A stretch of 64,000 nt of DNA. It comes from Thermomicrobium sp. 4228-Ro. Its GTDB lineage: Bacteria; Chloroflexota; Chloroflexia; Thermomicrobiales; Thermomicrobiaceae. Below are positions 1 to 10,236 of the stretch, one piece after another (positions within the stretch are counted from its first letter, which is position 1; every line of letters begins with the position of its first letter). The stretch lies in assembly GCF_026241205.1 (NCBI RefSeq), contig NZ_JAPFQM010000001.1:248001-312000 (forward strand), given 5' to 3'. Under the pieces are notes generated by a model that saw nothing but the letters and a program-made list of their open reading frames with translations, searched no databases and was not told the DNA's origin. Both the position numbers and the translations under genes were made by a program.

Positions 1-980
1 TTCTTTCCACTGATACCGACTGGCCGGAGATCGACGAGGAGCAAGTGATTGTCGGTTCCGCCCGCCACGAGACGAAAGCCTTCTGCCTGTAACGTCTCAG
101 CTAAAACCTGAGCATTCTCGAGGACACGCTCGATGTACCGGCGGAAAGCGGGACGAAGCGCCTCACCGAACGCGACCGCTTTCCCCGCGATCACATGCAT
201 GAGCGGGCCACCTTGCGTTCCCGGGAACACGGCCTTGTCGATCGCTTCCGCGTACTCCGCATCGCACAAGATCATGCCGCCGCGTGGCCCGCGCAGTGTC
301 TTGTGCGTCGTCGTCGTCACGATCTGTGCGGCTCCCACCGGTGTCGGGTGCAGCCCCACCGCCACCATGCCAGCGATGTGCGCGATATCGGCCATGAGCA
401 CCGCACCCACCCGATCGGCAATTTCACGGAAGCGGTGAAAGTCGATGACACGTGGATACGCGCTCGCCCCAGCGATGATCAACCGGGGCCGCACGGTCTC
501 CGCAATCTCCAGAACCGCGTCGTAATCGATACGCTCCGTTTCCGGATCGACACTGTAGAAAAACGACTCGAACCACTGCCCGGACACGTTCACCTTCGCG
601 CCATGTGACAGATGACCGCCGTGCTGCAAGCTCATACCGAGGATCCGATCGCCCGGACGCAGCACCGCGTACATCGCCGCCAGATTGGCTTGGGCTCCCG
701 AATGCGGCTGGACGTTGACGTGCTCCGCGCCGAACAGTTTCTTCGCCCGCTCGATCGCGAGTGCCTCCACACGGTCGACGCACTCGCAGCCGCCGTAGTA
801 CCGTCGCCCCGGATACCCCTCTGCATACTTGTTCGTCAGGACCGAACCCACCGCAGCGAGAACCGCCGGACTCGTGAAGTTTTCCGAAGCGATCAGCTCG
901 ATCGTGCTGCTCTGTCGTCGCTCCTCACAGGCGATCGCGTCCGCGACCTCCGGATCCGACGCCCACAAGAGTTGGTCCAT
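1..980 (-). CDS. glyA: Serine hydroxymethyltransferase, 3' end cut off by window edge
   Basis: Interconverts serine and glycine while loading a one-carbon unit on tetrahydrofolate; cytosolic, PLP-dependent. About 326 N-terminal residues are visible, against a usual length near 420, so the C-terminus lies beyond position 1. The SHMT signature [14 protein letters not shown] is present with the PLP-binding lysine near residue 227. The N-terminal SENF and [11 protein letters not shown] motifs are also clear. ATG at 980 has a GGGAGG-type ribosome site about 9 bases upstream. It lies 34 bases downstream of der on the same strand, so the two are probably co-transcribed. Its product glycine feeds the glycine cleavage and purine genes upstream. 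Confidence 0.96.
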   Translation of the reverse strand, partial: MDQLLWASDPEVADAIACEERRQSSTIELIASENFTSPAVLAAVGSVLTNKYAEGYPGRRYYGGCECVDRVEALAIERAKKLFGAEHVNVQPHSGAQANLAAMYAVLRPGDRILGMSLQHGGHLSHGAKVNVSGQWFESFFYSVDPETERIDYDAVLEIAETVRPRLIIAGASAYPRVIDFHRFREIADRVGAVLMADIAHIAGMVAVGLHPTPVGAAQIVTTTTHKTLRGPRGGMILCDAEYAEAIDKAVFPGTQGGPLMHVIAGKAVAFGEALRPAFRRYIERVLENAQVLAETLQAEGFRLVAGGTDNHLLLVDLRPVGISGK

Positions 981-1014
981 CGTCACCCTACCTCCCAAAA
1001 CTGACCTCCTCTCG

Positions 1015-2385
1015 TCACTTGCGACTGCGCTCCCAAGCAGGAGCGGAGCGTGCCCGCTCGCGGAAAATGAGCTCGATCGGCGTTCCGAGGAAACCGTAGC
1101 GTTCGCGAATGCGATTTTCCAGGTAACGCCTGTAGGAGAAGTGGACGAGCTCAGGACGGTTGCAAAAGAACACGAACGTCGGGGGATTCACTTCCGCCTG
1201 CGTCACGTAATAGAACTTCACCCACTTGCCCGGTTTGGTCGGTGGCGGATGGTGCGCGACCGCCTCGCGCAGGAGATCGTTCAACTCCGCAGTCGGGATA
1301 CGTCGTGAACGCTCCGCGACCACCACGAGCGCGAGATCGACCACCTGCTCGACGTTCTTCCCGGTCAGTGCCGAGATGAAGACCAACGGTGCCCACGGCA
1401 TGAAGTGAAAGGTCTCCCGAGCATCCTCCTCGAACGCTTCTCGCGCTCCCTCCATATGCTCGAAGAGATCCCACTTGTTGATGGCGAGCACGACCCCCTT
1501 CTTCGCATCGATGACCTTGCCAGCGACTGCCTGATCCTGATGGGTGAACGGCTCGCTCGCATCGATGACCACGATCGCAACATCGGCACGCTCGATCGCA
1601 CGCTCCGCCCGCAAGACGCTGTACCGCTCGATACCGCGCTCGATTCGACCCGGGCGACGGATGCCAGCCGTGTCGATGAGTACGATCGGCTGCCCCTTCC
1701 AGACGAGTTCGGTATCCACCGCATCGCGGGTCGTTCCGGGAATCGGCGAAACGATCTGTCGCGGTTGCCCCAAAATCGCATTCAGCAATGCTGATTTACC
1801 GACATTCGGGCGCCCCACGATGGCGATTTTCGGCTTCTCGAACTCGGCTTCCTCTACTTCTCGTTCACGGGCTGGCAACCGTTCCGCGATCGCTTCGAGC
1901 AGATCGACGATACCCTTACCGTGCAAGGCCGAAATCGGTATCGGATCCCCCAAACCGAGTTCGTAGAACTGCAGGGCAGCCAACTCGCGCTCGCGCGATT
2001 CCGCCTTGTTCGCGACGAGGACGATCGGTTTCTTCGTCTGTCGGAGGAAGTTCGCAACCTCCCAGTCGCCTGTCGTGGGGCCAGTCGAGGCATCGACCAC
2101 GAAGACGATCACATCCGCTTCAGCGATGGCCAGCTCGGCCTGCGCCTTCGTCGCTTCGACGAGCTCGCGTTCCGTCGACCGTGCGATCTCTTCTTCGGTC
2201 AACAGGCCACCGGTATCGAACACGCCGAAACGGATACCATCCCATTCGACGACACCGTAGATCCGGTCGCGTGTCGTACCCGGTACTTCCTCGACGATGG
2301 CCCGCCGCTGACGGACGAGGCGATTGAAGAGCGTCGACTTGCCGACGTTCGGGCGCCCGACGATGGCGACCTGCGGTAACGCCAT
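1015..2385 (-). CDS. der: Ribosome-biogenesis GTPase Der (EngA)
   Basis: Tandem-domain GTPase needed for assembly of the 50S subunit. The 456-residue product has two G domains: P-loop GRPNVGKST near residue 10 and [11 protein letters not shown] near residue 190. Each is followed by a switch II DTGG/DTAG and an NKxE/NKWD specificity motif. A C-terminal KH-like domain ends the protein, and length matches the family. The reading frame stays open 24 codons further upstream, but that extension runs into the terminator hairpin. ATG at 2385, giving [10 protein letters not shown] with CAGGAG upstream, is therefore the likely start. It is transcribed toward glyA, after the terminator that closes the gcv operon. 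Confidence 0.96.
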   Translation of the reverse strand: MALPQVAIVGRPNVGKSTLFNRLVRQRRAIVEEVPGTTRDRIYGVVEWDGIRFGVFDTGGLLTEEEIARSTERELVEATKAQAELAIAEADVIVFVVDASTGPTTGDWEVANFLRQTKKPIVLVANKAESRERELAALQFYELGLGDPIPISALHGKGIVDLLEAIAERLPAREREVEEAEFEKPKIAIVGRPNVGKSALLNAILGQPRQIVSPIPGTTRDAVDTELVWKGQPIVLIDTAGIRRPGRIERGIERYSVLRAERAIERADVAIVVIDASEPFTHQDQAVAGKVIDAKKGVVLAINKWDLFEHMEGAREAFEEDARETFHFMPWAPLVFISALTGKNVEQVVDLALVVVAERSRRIPTAELNDLLREAVAHHPPPTKPGKWVKFYYVTQAEVNPPTFVFFCNRPELVHFSYRRYLENRIRERYGFLGTPIELIFRERARSAPAWERSRK

Positions 2386-2405
2386 ACCAGCAAGCTCCTG
2401 AACGC

Positions 2406-2439
2406 AAAAACCCGGATGCTGCTGACGAGCATCCGGGTT
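2406..2439 (-). terminator. Rho-independent terminator after gcvPA
   Basis: Perfect 12-bp stem (2409-2420 with 2428-2439, arm AACCCGGATGCT) with a 7-base loop, followed on the minus strand by a run of five T. It separates gcvPA from der. Confidence 0.85.
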
Positions 2440-2472
2440 CCATTGTGCCCCAATCACGCTCGTATTGCCGAC

Positions 2473-3819
2473 TTATGCCGCGAGCGAGGACAGTGCCTCG
2501 ACGAGTTGATCGATCTGCTCGCGTGTCGTCAGTTCGGTCGCACAGAGCAACAGGAGATCCTCATGTGCTGGTTCGAAGGTTCCGAGCGGGAGACCGCCGA
2601 TGATACCCCGCTCGAGCAGCCGGTCGTTGATCTCGCGCGGATCGCGCGGGCAACGAACGACGAACTCGTTGAAGAAGGGACCTTCGCCGACGAGTTCCCA
2701 CCCAGGCAAGCTCGCGAGACGGTCGGCGAGATAGTGCGCCTTGTGATAACACAGTTCGGCGATCCGGCGGAGACCGCTCTTCCCGAGTGCCGAGAGATAG
2801 ACTGTCGCAGCCAGTGCCATGAGCCCTTGGTTCGTACAGATATTGGACGTCGCTTTCTCGCGCCGGATATGCTGCTCCCGCGTCTGGAGCACCATCACGA
2901 ACCCGCGCTTCCCCTCGCGGTCGACGGTCGCCCCGATGAGACGCCCGGGCAAATGCCGTACCAGTTCCAGACGTGCCGCGAGCAACCCCAGGGCTGGCCC
3001 ACCGAACGACTGCGGAATACCCAGGCACTGTCCCTCGCCGGTCACGACGTCGGCGCCGAGCTCGCCTGGTGGACGGAGTAGCCCAAGCGCGATCGGATAG
3101 ACTGAGACCACGAACCGTGCTCCGACCGCGTGCGCCCGCTCGGCCAGCGCCGCGAGATCCTCGATACGACCGAAGAAATTCGGATATTGGACCACGAGGC
3201 ACGCCGTCGACTCGTCGAGCGCCTCCGCCACATCCGCGGTCGTCGTGCGTAGGCGTGAGGGAGTCGGCAGCTCCTGGACGACGACCGGTAGCCCCCGAGT
3301 ATAGGTGCGCAACACGCTCCGATAGTGCGGATGAACCGTTCCGGAGACGACGATCTTCGTCCGTCCCCGCGGTGGCGAGACGCAGAGCAGGGCTCCCTCC
3401 GCCAGTGCCGTCGCACCGTCGTACATCGACGCGTTCGCCACCTCCATACCCGTCAGGAGACAGACCAGCGACTGGAACTCGTAGATCGACTGGAGTGTCC
3501 CCTGCGACACTTCGGGTTGATAGGGCGTGTACGCCGTGTAAAACTCACCCCGCCACAGGATCTGCTGGACGACCGCTGGCACATAGTGGTTGTAGGAACC
3601 GGCTCCGAGGAAAGTCGGAAGGTCGATCGCCGCACGATTACGCCCGGCACGCGAGTAGAGCTCGCGAAAGACGTCCGATTCCGAGAGAGCCGGTGGTAAA
3701 CGGAGCTCCGGGAAGCGGTACCGTGCCGGGATGGTCTCGAACAAACGCTCGAGCGTCTCGACCCCGATCGTTTCGAGCATCCGCGCTCGGTCATCCGTCG
3801 TATGTGGCGAGAACACCAT
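2473..3819 (-). CDS. gcvPA: Glycine dehydrogenase (decarboxylating) subunit 1, P-protein alpha
   Basis: Part of the PLP-dependent P-protein that decarboxylates glycine and passes aminomethyl to lipoyl-GcvH. The 448-residue product is the usual size of the split P-protein subunit 1. N-terminal (MLETIG, IPARYRFP) and internal (YTPYQPEVSQGTLQSIYEFQ) motifs are typical. The PLP lysine belongs to subunit 2, which is not in this window. ATG at 3819 is preceded by AGGAGGGG. The frame extends seven codons further, but those overlap the gcvH stop. It follows gcvH by 17 bases and is the last gene before a strong terminator, so gcvPB must be located elsewhere. Confidence 0.93.
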   Translation of the reverse strand: MVFSPHTTDDRARMLETIGVETLERLFETIPARYRFPELRLPPALSESDVFRELYSRAGRNRAAIDLPTFLGAGSYNHYVPAVVQQILWRGEFYTAYTPYQPEVSQGTLQSIYEFQSLVCLLTGMEVANASMYDGATALAEGALLCVSPPRGRTKIVVSGTVHPHYRSVLRTYTRGLPVVVQELPTPSRLRTTTADVAEALDESTACLVVQYPNFFGRIEDLAALAERAHAVGARFVVSVYPIALGLLRPPGELGADVVTGEGQCLGIPQSFGGPALGLLAARLELVRHLPGRLIGATVDREGKRGFVMVLQTREQHIRREKATSNICTNQGLMALAATVYLSALGKSGLRRIAELCYHKAHYLADRLASLPGWELVGEGPFFNEFVVRCPRDPREINDRLLERGIIGGLPLGTFEPAHEDLLLLCATELTTREQIDQLVEALSSLAA

Positions 3820-3836
3820 CCCGGCCCCTCCTCTAC

Positions 3837-4235
3837 TCAAGCCATCGCGGCTGTTTCGGCGAGAAACTGCCGATACGCCTCGGCATCCATCAGACGCTCC
3901 AGCTCATCCGGCGCACTGAGCTTGATCTTGACGAGCCACGCCTCGTCGTACGGGCTCTTGTTCACCAGTTCGGGCGACTCGACGACCGTCTTATTGGCCT
4001 CGACGATCTCACCGGACACCGGAGCATAGATGTCCGACGCCGCCTTGACCGATTCGATCACGCCCATCGACTCGCCCTGCCTGACCGTCGTGCCGGGCTC
4101 CGGCAGCTCCAGATACGTAATGTCTCCGAGCTCGGACTGAGCGAAGTCTGTCACCCCAACCACCGCAACGTCTCCCTCGACGCGGACCCACTCGTGCGTC
4201 CGCGTGTAGCGCAAACCGTCGCGAACCTCCGCCAT
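3837..4235 (-). CDS. gcvH: Glycine cleavage system H protein
   Basis: Lipoyl-carrier protein that shuttles the aminomethyl intermediate between P, T and L proteins. The 132-residue product contains the lipoylation motif ESVKAAS, with the acceptor lysine at residue 64, and the family start RYTRTHEWV. ATG at 4235 sits behind GGAGGGAGC, an ideal ribosome site. The open frame continues upstream inside gcvT in another frame but has no homologous content. It lies between gcvT (34-base gap) and gcvPA (17-base gap) in one operon. Confidence 0.97.
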   Translation of the reverse strand: MAEVRDGLRYTRTHEWVRVEGDVAVVGVTDFAQSELGDITYLELPEPGTTVRQGESMGVIESVKAASDIYAPVSGEIVEANKTVVESPELVNKSPYDEAWLVKIKLSAPDELERLMDAEAYRQFLAETAAMA

Positions 4236-4269
4236 GCTCCCTCCTATGCTGCATGCCCTACTCGACCGA

Positions 4270-5400
4270 CTACGTGACCGATCGAGGCGTAGCGCGACTG
4301 CGCCGGTAGAACGGTAACTTGACCTGCACTGCCTCGACCGGTCGGTTCCGGATGACGATCGCGAACGGTTTCCCGATCCCCGCGTACGCACGCGCGACGA
4401 GTGCCATCCCGATCGTCTTTCCCAGCGTCGGCGATACGGTCCCGCTGGTGACCGCCCCGATGACCTCGTTCCCAACTTGCACCGGGTACCCGTGGCGCGG
4501 GATACCACCACGTTCGACGAGCTCGAAGCCGACGAGCCTTCTGGGAGGGCCCTCGTCCCGTTGCCGTACCAGTGCCTCCCGCCCCACGAACGGCCCCTTT
4601 TCCCAGGCGATGACCCAACCGAGACCTGCCTCGAGCGGTGTGATCTCCGGCGAGAGCTCGTTTCCGTACAACGGAAGGCCAGCTTCGATACGCAGCGTGT
4701 CCCGAGCACCCAATCCCACGGGCACGAGACCATGCGGCTGGCCCGCCGCGAGAAGCGCATCCCAGAGATCAACGACGCGCTCGATCGAGCAATAGAACTC
4801 GAATCCATCTTCTCCTGTGTAGCCCGTTCGCGCGACGAGCGTCGGAATGCCAGCGACCTCGATCTGAGCGATTCCGAACGAGGGGAGCGTTCTGAGATGG
4901 AAAGTCGTGAGTCGCTGGAGGATCGGCTCGGCCAAAGGACCCTGCAGGGCTACCATACCTGTCCGATCCGAGATGTCCTCGATCTCGACTGCCCACTCGG
5001 GATGGTGTGACCGGTGCGCCCGCAACCACTCGAGATCCTTCTCAGTGTTGGCCGCGTTGACCACAACGAGATAGGCTGTACCATCCGGCAGGTCATACAC
5101 GATGATGTCGTCGACGACGCCACCAGTCGGATACAGCAAGAGCGAATACTGTGCACGTCCAGGCTGCAGCCTCGCCACGTCATTTGCGGTCACGTACTGC
5201 AGGAACCGGAGCGCATCCTTCCCTCGTACGATGACCTGCCCCATGTGACCCAGGTCGAACAGACCCGCCCGCGTTCGCACCGCGACGTGCTCACTGACGA
5301 TGCCCTCGTACTGAACCGGCATCGTCCAGCCAGCGAACTCGATGAAACGAGCCCCCAGCGACTTGTGGCGTTCGTAGAGCGGAGTCACCTTCGTCGACAC
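4270..5400 (-). CDS. gcvT: Aminomethyltransferase, glycine cleavage T protein
   Basis: Transfers the one-carbon unit from aminomethyl-GcvH to tetrahydrofolate and releases ammonia. The 376-residue product has the T-protein motifs FAGWTMPVQYEG and FDLGHMGQ near the N-terminus, RTGYTGEDGFE centrally, and GLGARDTLR folate-site residues. GTG at 5400 is chosen because GAGGCGG lies 7 bases upstream. An apparent TTG start at 5466 is actually the -35 box of the operon promoter, so it cannot be used from that transcript. First gene of gcvT-gcvH-gcvPA. Confidence 0.93.
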   Translation of the reverse strand: MSTKVTPLYERHKSLGARFIEFAGWTMPVQYEGIVSEHVAVRTRAGLFDLGHMGQVIVRGKDALRFLQYVTANDVARLQPGRAQYSLLLYPTGGVVDDIIVYDLPDGTAYLVVVNAANTEKDLEWLRAHRSHHPEWAVEIEDISDRTGMVALQGPLAEPILQRLTTFHLRTLPSFGIAQIEVAGIPTLVARTGYTGEDGFEFYCSIERVVDLWDALLAAGQPHGLVPVGLGARDTLRIEAGLPLYGNELSPEITPLEAGLGWVIAWEKGPFVGREALVRQRDEGPPRRLVGFELVERGGIPRHGYPVQVGNEVIGAVTSGTVSPTLGKTIGMALVARAYAGIGKPFAIVIRNRPVEAVQVKLPFYRRSRATPRSVT

Positions 5401-5436
5401 GTGCACACCGCCTCGATCATCTGGCCTGTCGCGGCG

Positions 5437-5466
5437 AGTGTAGGACTTCTCGTCCGTAGGAGTCAA
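5437..5466 (-). promoter_or_regulatory. Sigma-70 promoter for gcvT-gcvH-gcvPA
   Basis: TTGACT (5461-5466), 18-base spacer, TACACT (5437-5442) on the minus strand, about 35 bases upstream of the gcvT GTG. This gives the glycine cleavage genes an entry point separate from the purine operon. No glycine riboswitch is recognisable in the short leader. Confidence 0.65.
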
Positions 5467-5494
5467 GAGGATTTCCTCTTTCCCCAGCGACAGG

Positions 5495-6925
5495 TCACGA
5501 GCGCGCCACGACCGGTTCGACTCGACGACCGAGGCGTCGCTGGAAATGCTCGGGTGGAATCGGAACGGGGTAACGCCCGGTCAGACAGGCCGCGCAGAAA
5601 CGATCGGCAGGTAACCCGATAGCGCGAAACAACCCTTCCAAGGAGAGGTAACCGATCGAATCAGCGCCGATCGCCTGCCCGATCTCCTCGACGGAAAGGT
5701 GCGCGGCGATGAGCTCCTCGCGTGTCGCCATGTCCACACCCAGATGACATGGCCAGCGAATCGGTGGTGAGTGCACGCGCATGTGTACTTCGCGCGCACC
5801 GTTCTGCTTTAAAAGCTCGACGATCGGTCGGCTGGTCGTACCGCGCACGATCGTATCGTCTACCAGCACGACGCGCTTCCCCTCGAGCACCTCCGGAAGC
5901 GCATTGAACTTAAGTTTCACCCCCTGCTCGCGCAGACGCTGGTCCGGCTGAATAAAGGTGCGCCCGATGTAGCGATTCTTGATCAACGCTTCTGCGTAGG
6001 GAATCCCGGACGCGAGCGAATAGCCGATCGCCGCCGGCACTGCCGAATCGGGCAACGGCACGACGAGATCGGCGTCAGCCGGATGCTCGCGCCACAGCTC
6101 CGCCCCCATCCTCTGACGCACGACATGGAGCCGCTGACCCATGATCGCGCTGTCCGGGCGCGCGAAGTAAATGAACTCGAACACGCACATCGCCTGTTCG
6201 GGAGCAAGCTCAGGGGCCGGATAGGAAGCGACCCCGTGCTCGCCGATGACGATGATCTCGCCCGGATCGACCTCACGAACGAACTCGGCCCCGATCGTCG
6301 CCAGAGCGCATGTTTCGGACGCGACCACCCACCCGGTGTCCAACCGCCCGAGACAGAGCGGACGGATACCCAGCGGATCGCGCACAGCGATCAACGATTC
6401 TCTGGTCAGAATCGCCAAACTATAGGCACCGACGAGGCGCTCCATCGCTTGCCGGATTCGCTCCGGCCAGGTCCCGCCACGGGCCCGGAGAATCGTCCAC
6501 GCCAGCGCTTCCGTATCGGTCGTGCTCTCCAGTCGGATACCGGCATCCAGCAGCTCGCGCCGCAAGTCCTCGCCGTTGACGAGGTTCCCGTTATGCGACA
6601 CTGCGATCGCTTCACCAGCCTCAGCGACAACGAACGGCCCGGCGTTCACCGGGACACTGCTGCCGGTCGTGCTGTAACGCGTATGTCCGACGGCGATGTG
6701 CCCGCGGAGGTCACGCAAGTCCTCCTCAGTGAACGCGGAGCTCACCAGCCCCATGCGACGATGCAGAGAGATCCGCTCACCGTCGCTCGTCGCGATGCCG
6801 GCGCTCTCCTGTCCGCGATGCTGCAACGCGTACAGACCAAAAAAGGTGAGGCGTGCGACATCCTCACCCGGCGCAAAGACGCCGAAAACCCCACAGGCTT
6901 CGCGTGGACCCGTCATCGCTCCCAC
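5495..6925 (-). CDS. purF: Amidophosphoribosyltransferase (glutamine PRPP amidotransferase)
   Basis: First committed step of purine synthesis, PRPP plus glutamine to phosphoribosylamine. The class II glutaminase nucleophile is Cys11 in the motif EACGVFGVF, so the propeptide removed is short. The C-terminal half carries the PRPP-binding signature VVLVDDTIVRGTTS. Cysteines in AMCVFEF, RWPCHLG and FCAACLTG match the four ligands of the 4Fe-4S type found in Bacillus PurF. GTG at 6925 has GAGGTG 5 bases upstream; the alternative ATG at 6916 would leave an even shorter propeptide. It follows purL by 73 bases. Confidence 0.96.
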   Translation of the reverse strand: MGAMTGPREACGVFGVFAPGEDVARLTFFGLYALQHRGQESAGIATSDGERISLHRRMGLVSSAFTEEDLRDLRGHIAVGHTRYSTTGSSVPVNAGPFVVAEAGEAIAVSHNGNLVNGEDLRRELLDAGIRLESTTDTEALAWTILRARGGTWPERIRQAMERLVGAYSLAILTRESLIAVRDPLGIRPLCLGRLDTGWVVASETCALATIGAEFVREVDPGEIIVIGEHGVASYPAPELAPEQAMCVFEFIYFARPDSAIMGQRLHVVRQRMGAELWREHPADADLVVPLPDSAVPAAIGYSLASGIPYAEALIKNRYIGRTFIQPDQRLREQGVKLKFNALPEVLEGKRVVLVDDTIVRGTTSRPIVELLKQNGAREVHMRVHSPPIRWPCHLGVDMATREELIAAHLSVEEIGQAIGADSIGYLSLEGLFRAIGLPADRFCAACLTGRYPVPIPPEHFQRRLGRRVEPVVARS

Positions 6926-6998
6926 GCAGCACCTCGCCGACCGTCTCTCGTTCCTGTTTTCAGTCTACCACGTCGACTGTACGGACAGGTTCGCCCCG

Positions 6999-9194
6999 TC
7001 AGGAACTGATTCCAGCGCTCCACACCACGCGGAGCTCGTCCAGCTCGCACTCCACGATGCCCACGATGGAAAACTGCATACCGCCAGTGTGACCGAGTTC
7101 GGTCACTGGTACCCCATACTGATGGGCGAGCGCCAGGTAGGCACCCTCCGCTCCCGGCGCCACCTGAAGGACGACGCGCGAACCGCTCTCCCCGAACAAC
7201 GTCGCATCCAAGCGCCCGTTGTGTGCGACCAGTGCATCGACCGTGAACGATCCTCCGACACCACCGACGACACAACTTTCGACGAGTGCGACCAGTAAGC
7301 CCCCCTCGCTACAATCGTGAGCCGCGAGCGCCAGGCCGCGCTGGATCGCCTCACGAACGAACGCTTGCACACGTCGTTCCAATTCGAGGTCGAGCGCGGG
7401 TGGTGCCCCAGCTACGACTCCATGACACCATGCCAAGTACTCGCTGGCCCCCAGACTGGCCGTCTCCGGCCCGACCAGGAATACCGTTCCGGTTCCCGCG
7501 AAGCCCAGTCCGACATGGCGGTGCACGTCTGGCAACCGACCCACGACACCGATCACCGGCGTCGGCGGGATCGAACGTCCTTCGGTCTCGTTGTAGAGAC
7601 TCACGTTCCCGCTCACGACGGGAACACCGAGGATACGGCACGCTTCGGCGATCCCCTCGATCGCCTCGACCAGCTGGTAATACACCTCCGGGCGCTCCGG
7701 ATTCCCGAAGTTGAGACAGTCAGTGATCGCCAGCGGCTCGGCACCGACACAACTCACGTTCCGGCTCGCCTCGGCAACCGCATGCTGAGCGCCGAGTCGC
7801 GGATCGAGCAAACAGTAGCGCGGGTTGCAGTCCGTTTTGATGGCGATACCGAACCGGTGTCCCTTGATACGCAAGACCGCGGCGTCCGCCACCCCCGGCG
7901 GCAGTACCGTGTTCGTCAGGATCGTATGATCATAGGTGCGATAGATCGGTCGCCGCGAGACGATGTTCGGCGAACGAAGCAACGTGAGGAGAGCAGGCAA
8001 GACATCGCTCGGACTCAGGTCTGGCAGGGTATGCGGGTCGTAGCCGCGACGCGCGGCGATCTCCGGCGATTCCCGAGCTTCCCGCACGTATGTCGGGCAC
8101 GCCTCTGTCAGGAGCGAAACAGGGAGTTCAGCGACCGGTTCCCCGTTCTCGAGAACCCGCAGGAGGCCATCATCGGTCACCCGGCCGATAACCACCGCAT
8201 GAAGTTCCCACCGGCGGAAGATCTCGAGCACTCGGTCGAGACCGTCCGGCTGCACCACCAGGAGCATCCGCTCCTGACTCTCCGAGAGCATCACCTCGTA
8301 CGGGGTCATACCGCTCTCTCGCCGCGGGACCGCTGCCACATCGAGTTCGATTCCGGTTCCCCCGCGCGCGGCGATCTCGGCACTCGCACTCGTCAGTCCA
8401 GCCGCCCCCAGGTCTTGCATCGCGATAACCGCACCCGTGCTCAGCACCTCGAGGCACGCTTCCAGCAAGAGCTTTTCCAGGAATGGGTTCCCGACTTGGA
8501 CGACGCCGCGATGCGAGCGCTCCGGATCCTCGACCGAAGCGAACGTTGCCCCGTGTATACCATCGCGCCCAGTATCCGCTCCCACTAAGACAACGAGATT
8601 GCCGACACCTGACGCACGAGCCCGCACCAGCGCCTCGCGCTCGGCAATGCCCACGCACATCGCGTTGACCAGAGGGTTCTGGCGATATTCCGGCATCACG
8701 AACACGTCGCCGGCGACCGTCGGGATACCCAGGCAGTTGCCGTACCAACCGATTCCACCGACGACACCATGGAACAGATACTGTTGACGCGGCTCGTCGA
8801 GCGGGCCGAATCGCAGGGAATCGGCTATCGCGATCGGCCGTGCCCCCATCGCGAAGATGTCCCGGACGATCCCACCGACGCCGGTCGCCGCTCCCTGGAA
8901 CGGTTCGACGGCACTCGGGTGGTTGTGCGACTCGATCTTGAGCACCGCCACGAGGCCATCACCGAGATCGACCGCGCCGGCGTTCTCCCCTGGTCCCTGC
9001 ACGACATGAGGGCCAGTGGTCGGAAGCTTCTTCAACAAGGGACGTGAGTGCTTGTAGCCACAGTGCTCGCTCCAGAGCGCGCCGATCATCCCCAGCTCGA
9101 CGAGATTCGGCTCACGCCCCAGTAACTCGACGGCTCGCTGATACTCCTCTTCTGTCAAGGCTACTTCGCGCAGGATTTCCGGCGTGACTGGCAT
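6999..9194 (-). CDS. purL: Phosphoribosylformylglycinamidine synthase subunit PurL
   Basis: ATP-dependent synthetase subunit that converts FGAR to FGAM with ammonia from PurQ. The 731-residue length matches the small, PurS-dependent PurL. Motifs seen include [14 protein letters not shown] near the N-terminus, [20 protein letters not shown] (ATP/Mg site) and DLGAAGL, with the AIR-synthase-like tandem repeat. ATG at 9194 gives MPVTPEI; an in-frame GTG three codons upstream is also possible, as ribosome sites for both are weak. It lies 33 bases after purQ within the pur operon. Confidence 0.96.
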   Translation of the reverse strand: MPVTPEILREVALTEEEYQRAVELLGREPNLVELGMIGALWSEHCGYKHSRPLLKKLPTTGPHVVQGPGENAGAVDLGDGLVAVLKIESHNHPSAVEPFQGAATGVGGIVRDIFAMGARPIAIADSLRFGPLDEPRQQYLFHGVVGGIGWYGNCLGIPTVAGDVFVMPEYRQNPLVNAMCVGIAEREALVRARASGVGNLVVLVGADTGRDGIHGATFASVEDPERSHRGVVQVGNPFLEKLLLEACLEVLSTGAVIAMQDLGAAGLTSASAEIAARGGTGIELDVAAVPRRESGMTPYEVMLSESQERMLLVVQPDGLDRVLEIFRRWELHAVVIGRVTDDGLLRVLENGEPVAELPVSLLTEACPTYVREARESPEIAARRGYDPHTLPDLSPSDVLPALLTLLRSPNIVSRRPIYRTYDHTILTNTVLPPGVADAAVLRIKGHRFGIAIKTDCNPRYCLLDPRLGAQHAVAEASRNVSCVGAEPLAITDCLNFGNPERPEVYYQLVEAIEGIAEACRILGVPVVSGNVSLYNETEGRSIPPTPVIGVVGRLPDVHRHVGLGFAGTGTVFLVGPETASLGASEYLAWCHGVVAGAPPALDLELERRVQAFVREAIQRGLALAAHDCSEGGLLVALVESCVVGGVGGSFTVDALVAHNGRLDATLFGESGSRVVLQVAPGAEGAYLALAHQYGVPVTELGHTGGMQFSIVGIVECELDELRVVWSAGISS

Positions 9195-9227
9195 ATGCTC
9201 CACCGACCTTCGTCGAAACGCGTGCCG

Positions 9228-9941
9228 CTACGAGCGATGTCCGCGCACGAGTTCCCATCCGACCGCCAGGACCGAGGCCAAGATCTGGAGTCCTTCGTCA
9301 CCGCCGATCAAGCGGTCGTAGGCACGTTCCGGATGGGGCATCAGGCCCACGACATTGCCTCGCTCGTTGCACACTCCCGCGATGTTCGCGACCGAGCCGT
9401 TCGGATTCGCTTCTGGAGTGACACGCCCCTCGGCATCGACGTAGCGGAACACGACCTGCCCGTTCCGCTCGAGATCGCGCAGCGTCCGTTCGTCGACGAA
9501 GTACCGCCCGTCGCCGTGTGCGATCGGGAGGCGCAAGAGCTGACCCGGCACGAGACGACTCGTCCATGGTGTCCGGTGCTGTTCGACGCGCACGAACACC
9601 CAGTCGCACACGAACTCGAGCGATGCATTCCGCAGCAGCGCCCCGGGAAGGAGCTGTGCCTCCGTGAGGATTTGGAACCCGTTGCAGATGCCGAGAATCG
9701 GCTTGCCAGCTTGCGCCTCCCGAGCCACCGCTTCCATCACCGGCGCGAAGCGCGCGATCGCCCCGGGCCGCAGATAGTCACCGTAGGAGAACCCACCTGG
9801 AATGATGAGGCAATCGTAATCGGAGAGGTCCGTTTCTGTATGCCAGACCAACTCAGCTGGTTGCCCCAAGCCGAGACGGACGGCCATGAGTGCGTCGTGA
9901 TCGCCATTGCTACCGGGAAACGTGACGATACCGAAGCGCAT
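9228..9941 (-). CDS. purQ: Phosphoribosylformylglycinamidine synthase glutaminase subunit PurQ
   Basis: Class I glutamine amidotransferase that delivers ammonia to PurL. The 237-residue product starts MRFGIVTFPGSNGD and has the nucleophile elbow GICNGFQ (cysteine near residue 88). The catalytic His-Glu pair is in MPHPERAYD near the C-terminus. ATG at 9941 is preceded by GAGGGGG. The frame remains open 28 codons upstream but overlaps purS. It sits 20 bases downstream of purS. Confidence 0.97.
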   Translation of the reverse strand: MRFGIVTFPGSNGDHDALMAVRLGLGQPAELVWHTETDLSDYDCLIIPGGFSYGDYLRPGAIARFAPVMEAVAREAQAGKPILGICNGFQILTEAQLLPGALLRNASLEFVCDWVFVRVEQHRTPWTSRLVPGQLLRLPIAHGDGRYFVDERTLRDLERNGQVVFRYVDAEGRVTPEANPNGSVANIAGVCNERGNVVGLMPHPERAYDRLIGGDEGLQILASVLAVGWELVRGHRS

Positions 9942-9961
9942 CGCCGGCCCCCTCGCTTCCT

Positions 9962-10225
9962 CTATGCTGGCTCGACAGTGAACCGGTATTGTTCGACGAC
10001 CGGATTGGCCAGCAGTTGCTCGCACATCGCCGCGACACGACGTTCAGCCGTTTCGGCGTCGGGCGCGCTGAGCCATAGCTGCACGAAGCGGCCGACCCGG
10101 ACGTCCTCGACTTCGTCGTAGCCGAGACGGCGTAAACCATCCCGCACTGCAAGTCCCTGTGGATCGTTCACCCCGGGCCGCAGGGAAACGTAGACCTCGG
10201 CACGCCAGCGTATCGTATCGCTCAC
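9962..10225 (-). CDS. purS: Phosphoribosylformylglycinamidine synthase subunit PurS
   Basis: Small dimeric subunit that bridges PurL and PurQ in the three-part FGAM synthetase. The 87-residue product has the family pattern VYVSLRPGVNDPQG and a following helix with VRVGRFVQLWL. GTG at 10225 is chosen because GGGAGG lies 6 bases upstream. The ATG five codons earlier overlaps the purC stop and has no spacing for a ribosome site. Its position between purC and purQ is classical. Confidence 0.95.
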   Translation of the reverse strand: MSDTIRWRAEVYVSLRPGVNDPQGLAVRDGLRRLGYDEVEDVRVGRFVQLWLSAPDAETAERRVAAMCEQLLANPVVEQYRFTVEPA

Positions 10226-10236
10226 CGCACCCTCCC

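Noticed and set aside
4236-4808. N-terminal extension of the GcvH reading frame
   Set aside because: Ser/Arg-rich reading of gcvT in another frame; the GcvH motif and ribosome site start at 4235.
5401-5494. Possible glycine riboswitch before gcvT
   Set aside because: The leader after the predicted start is only about 35 bases, too short for a glycine aptamer.
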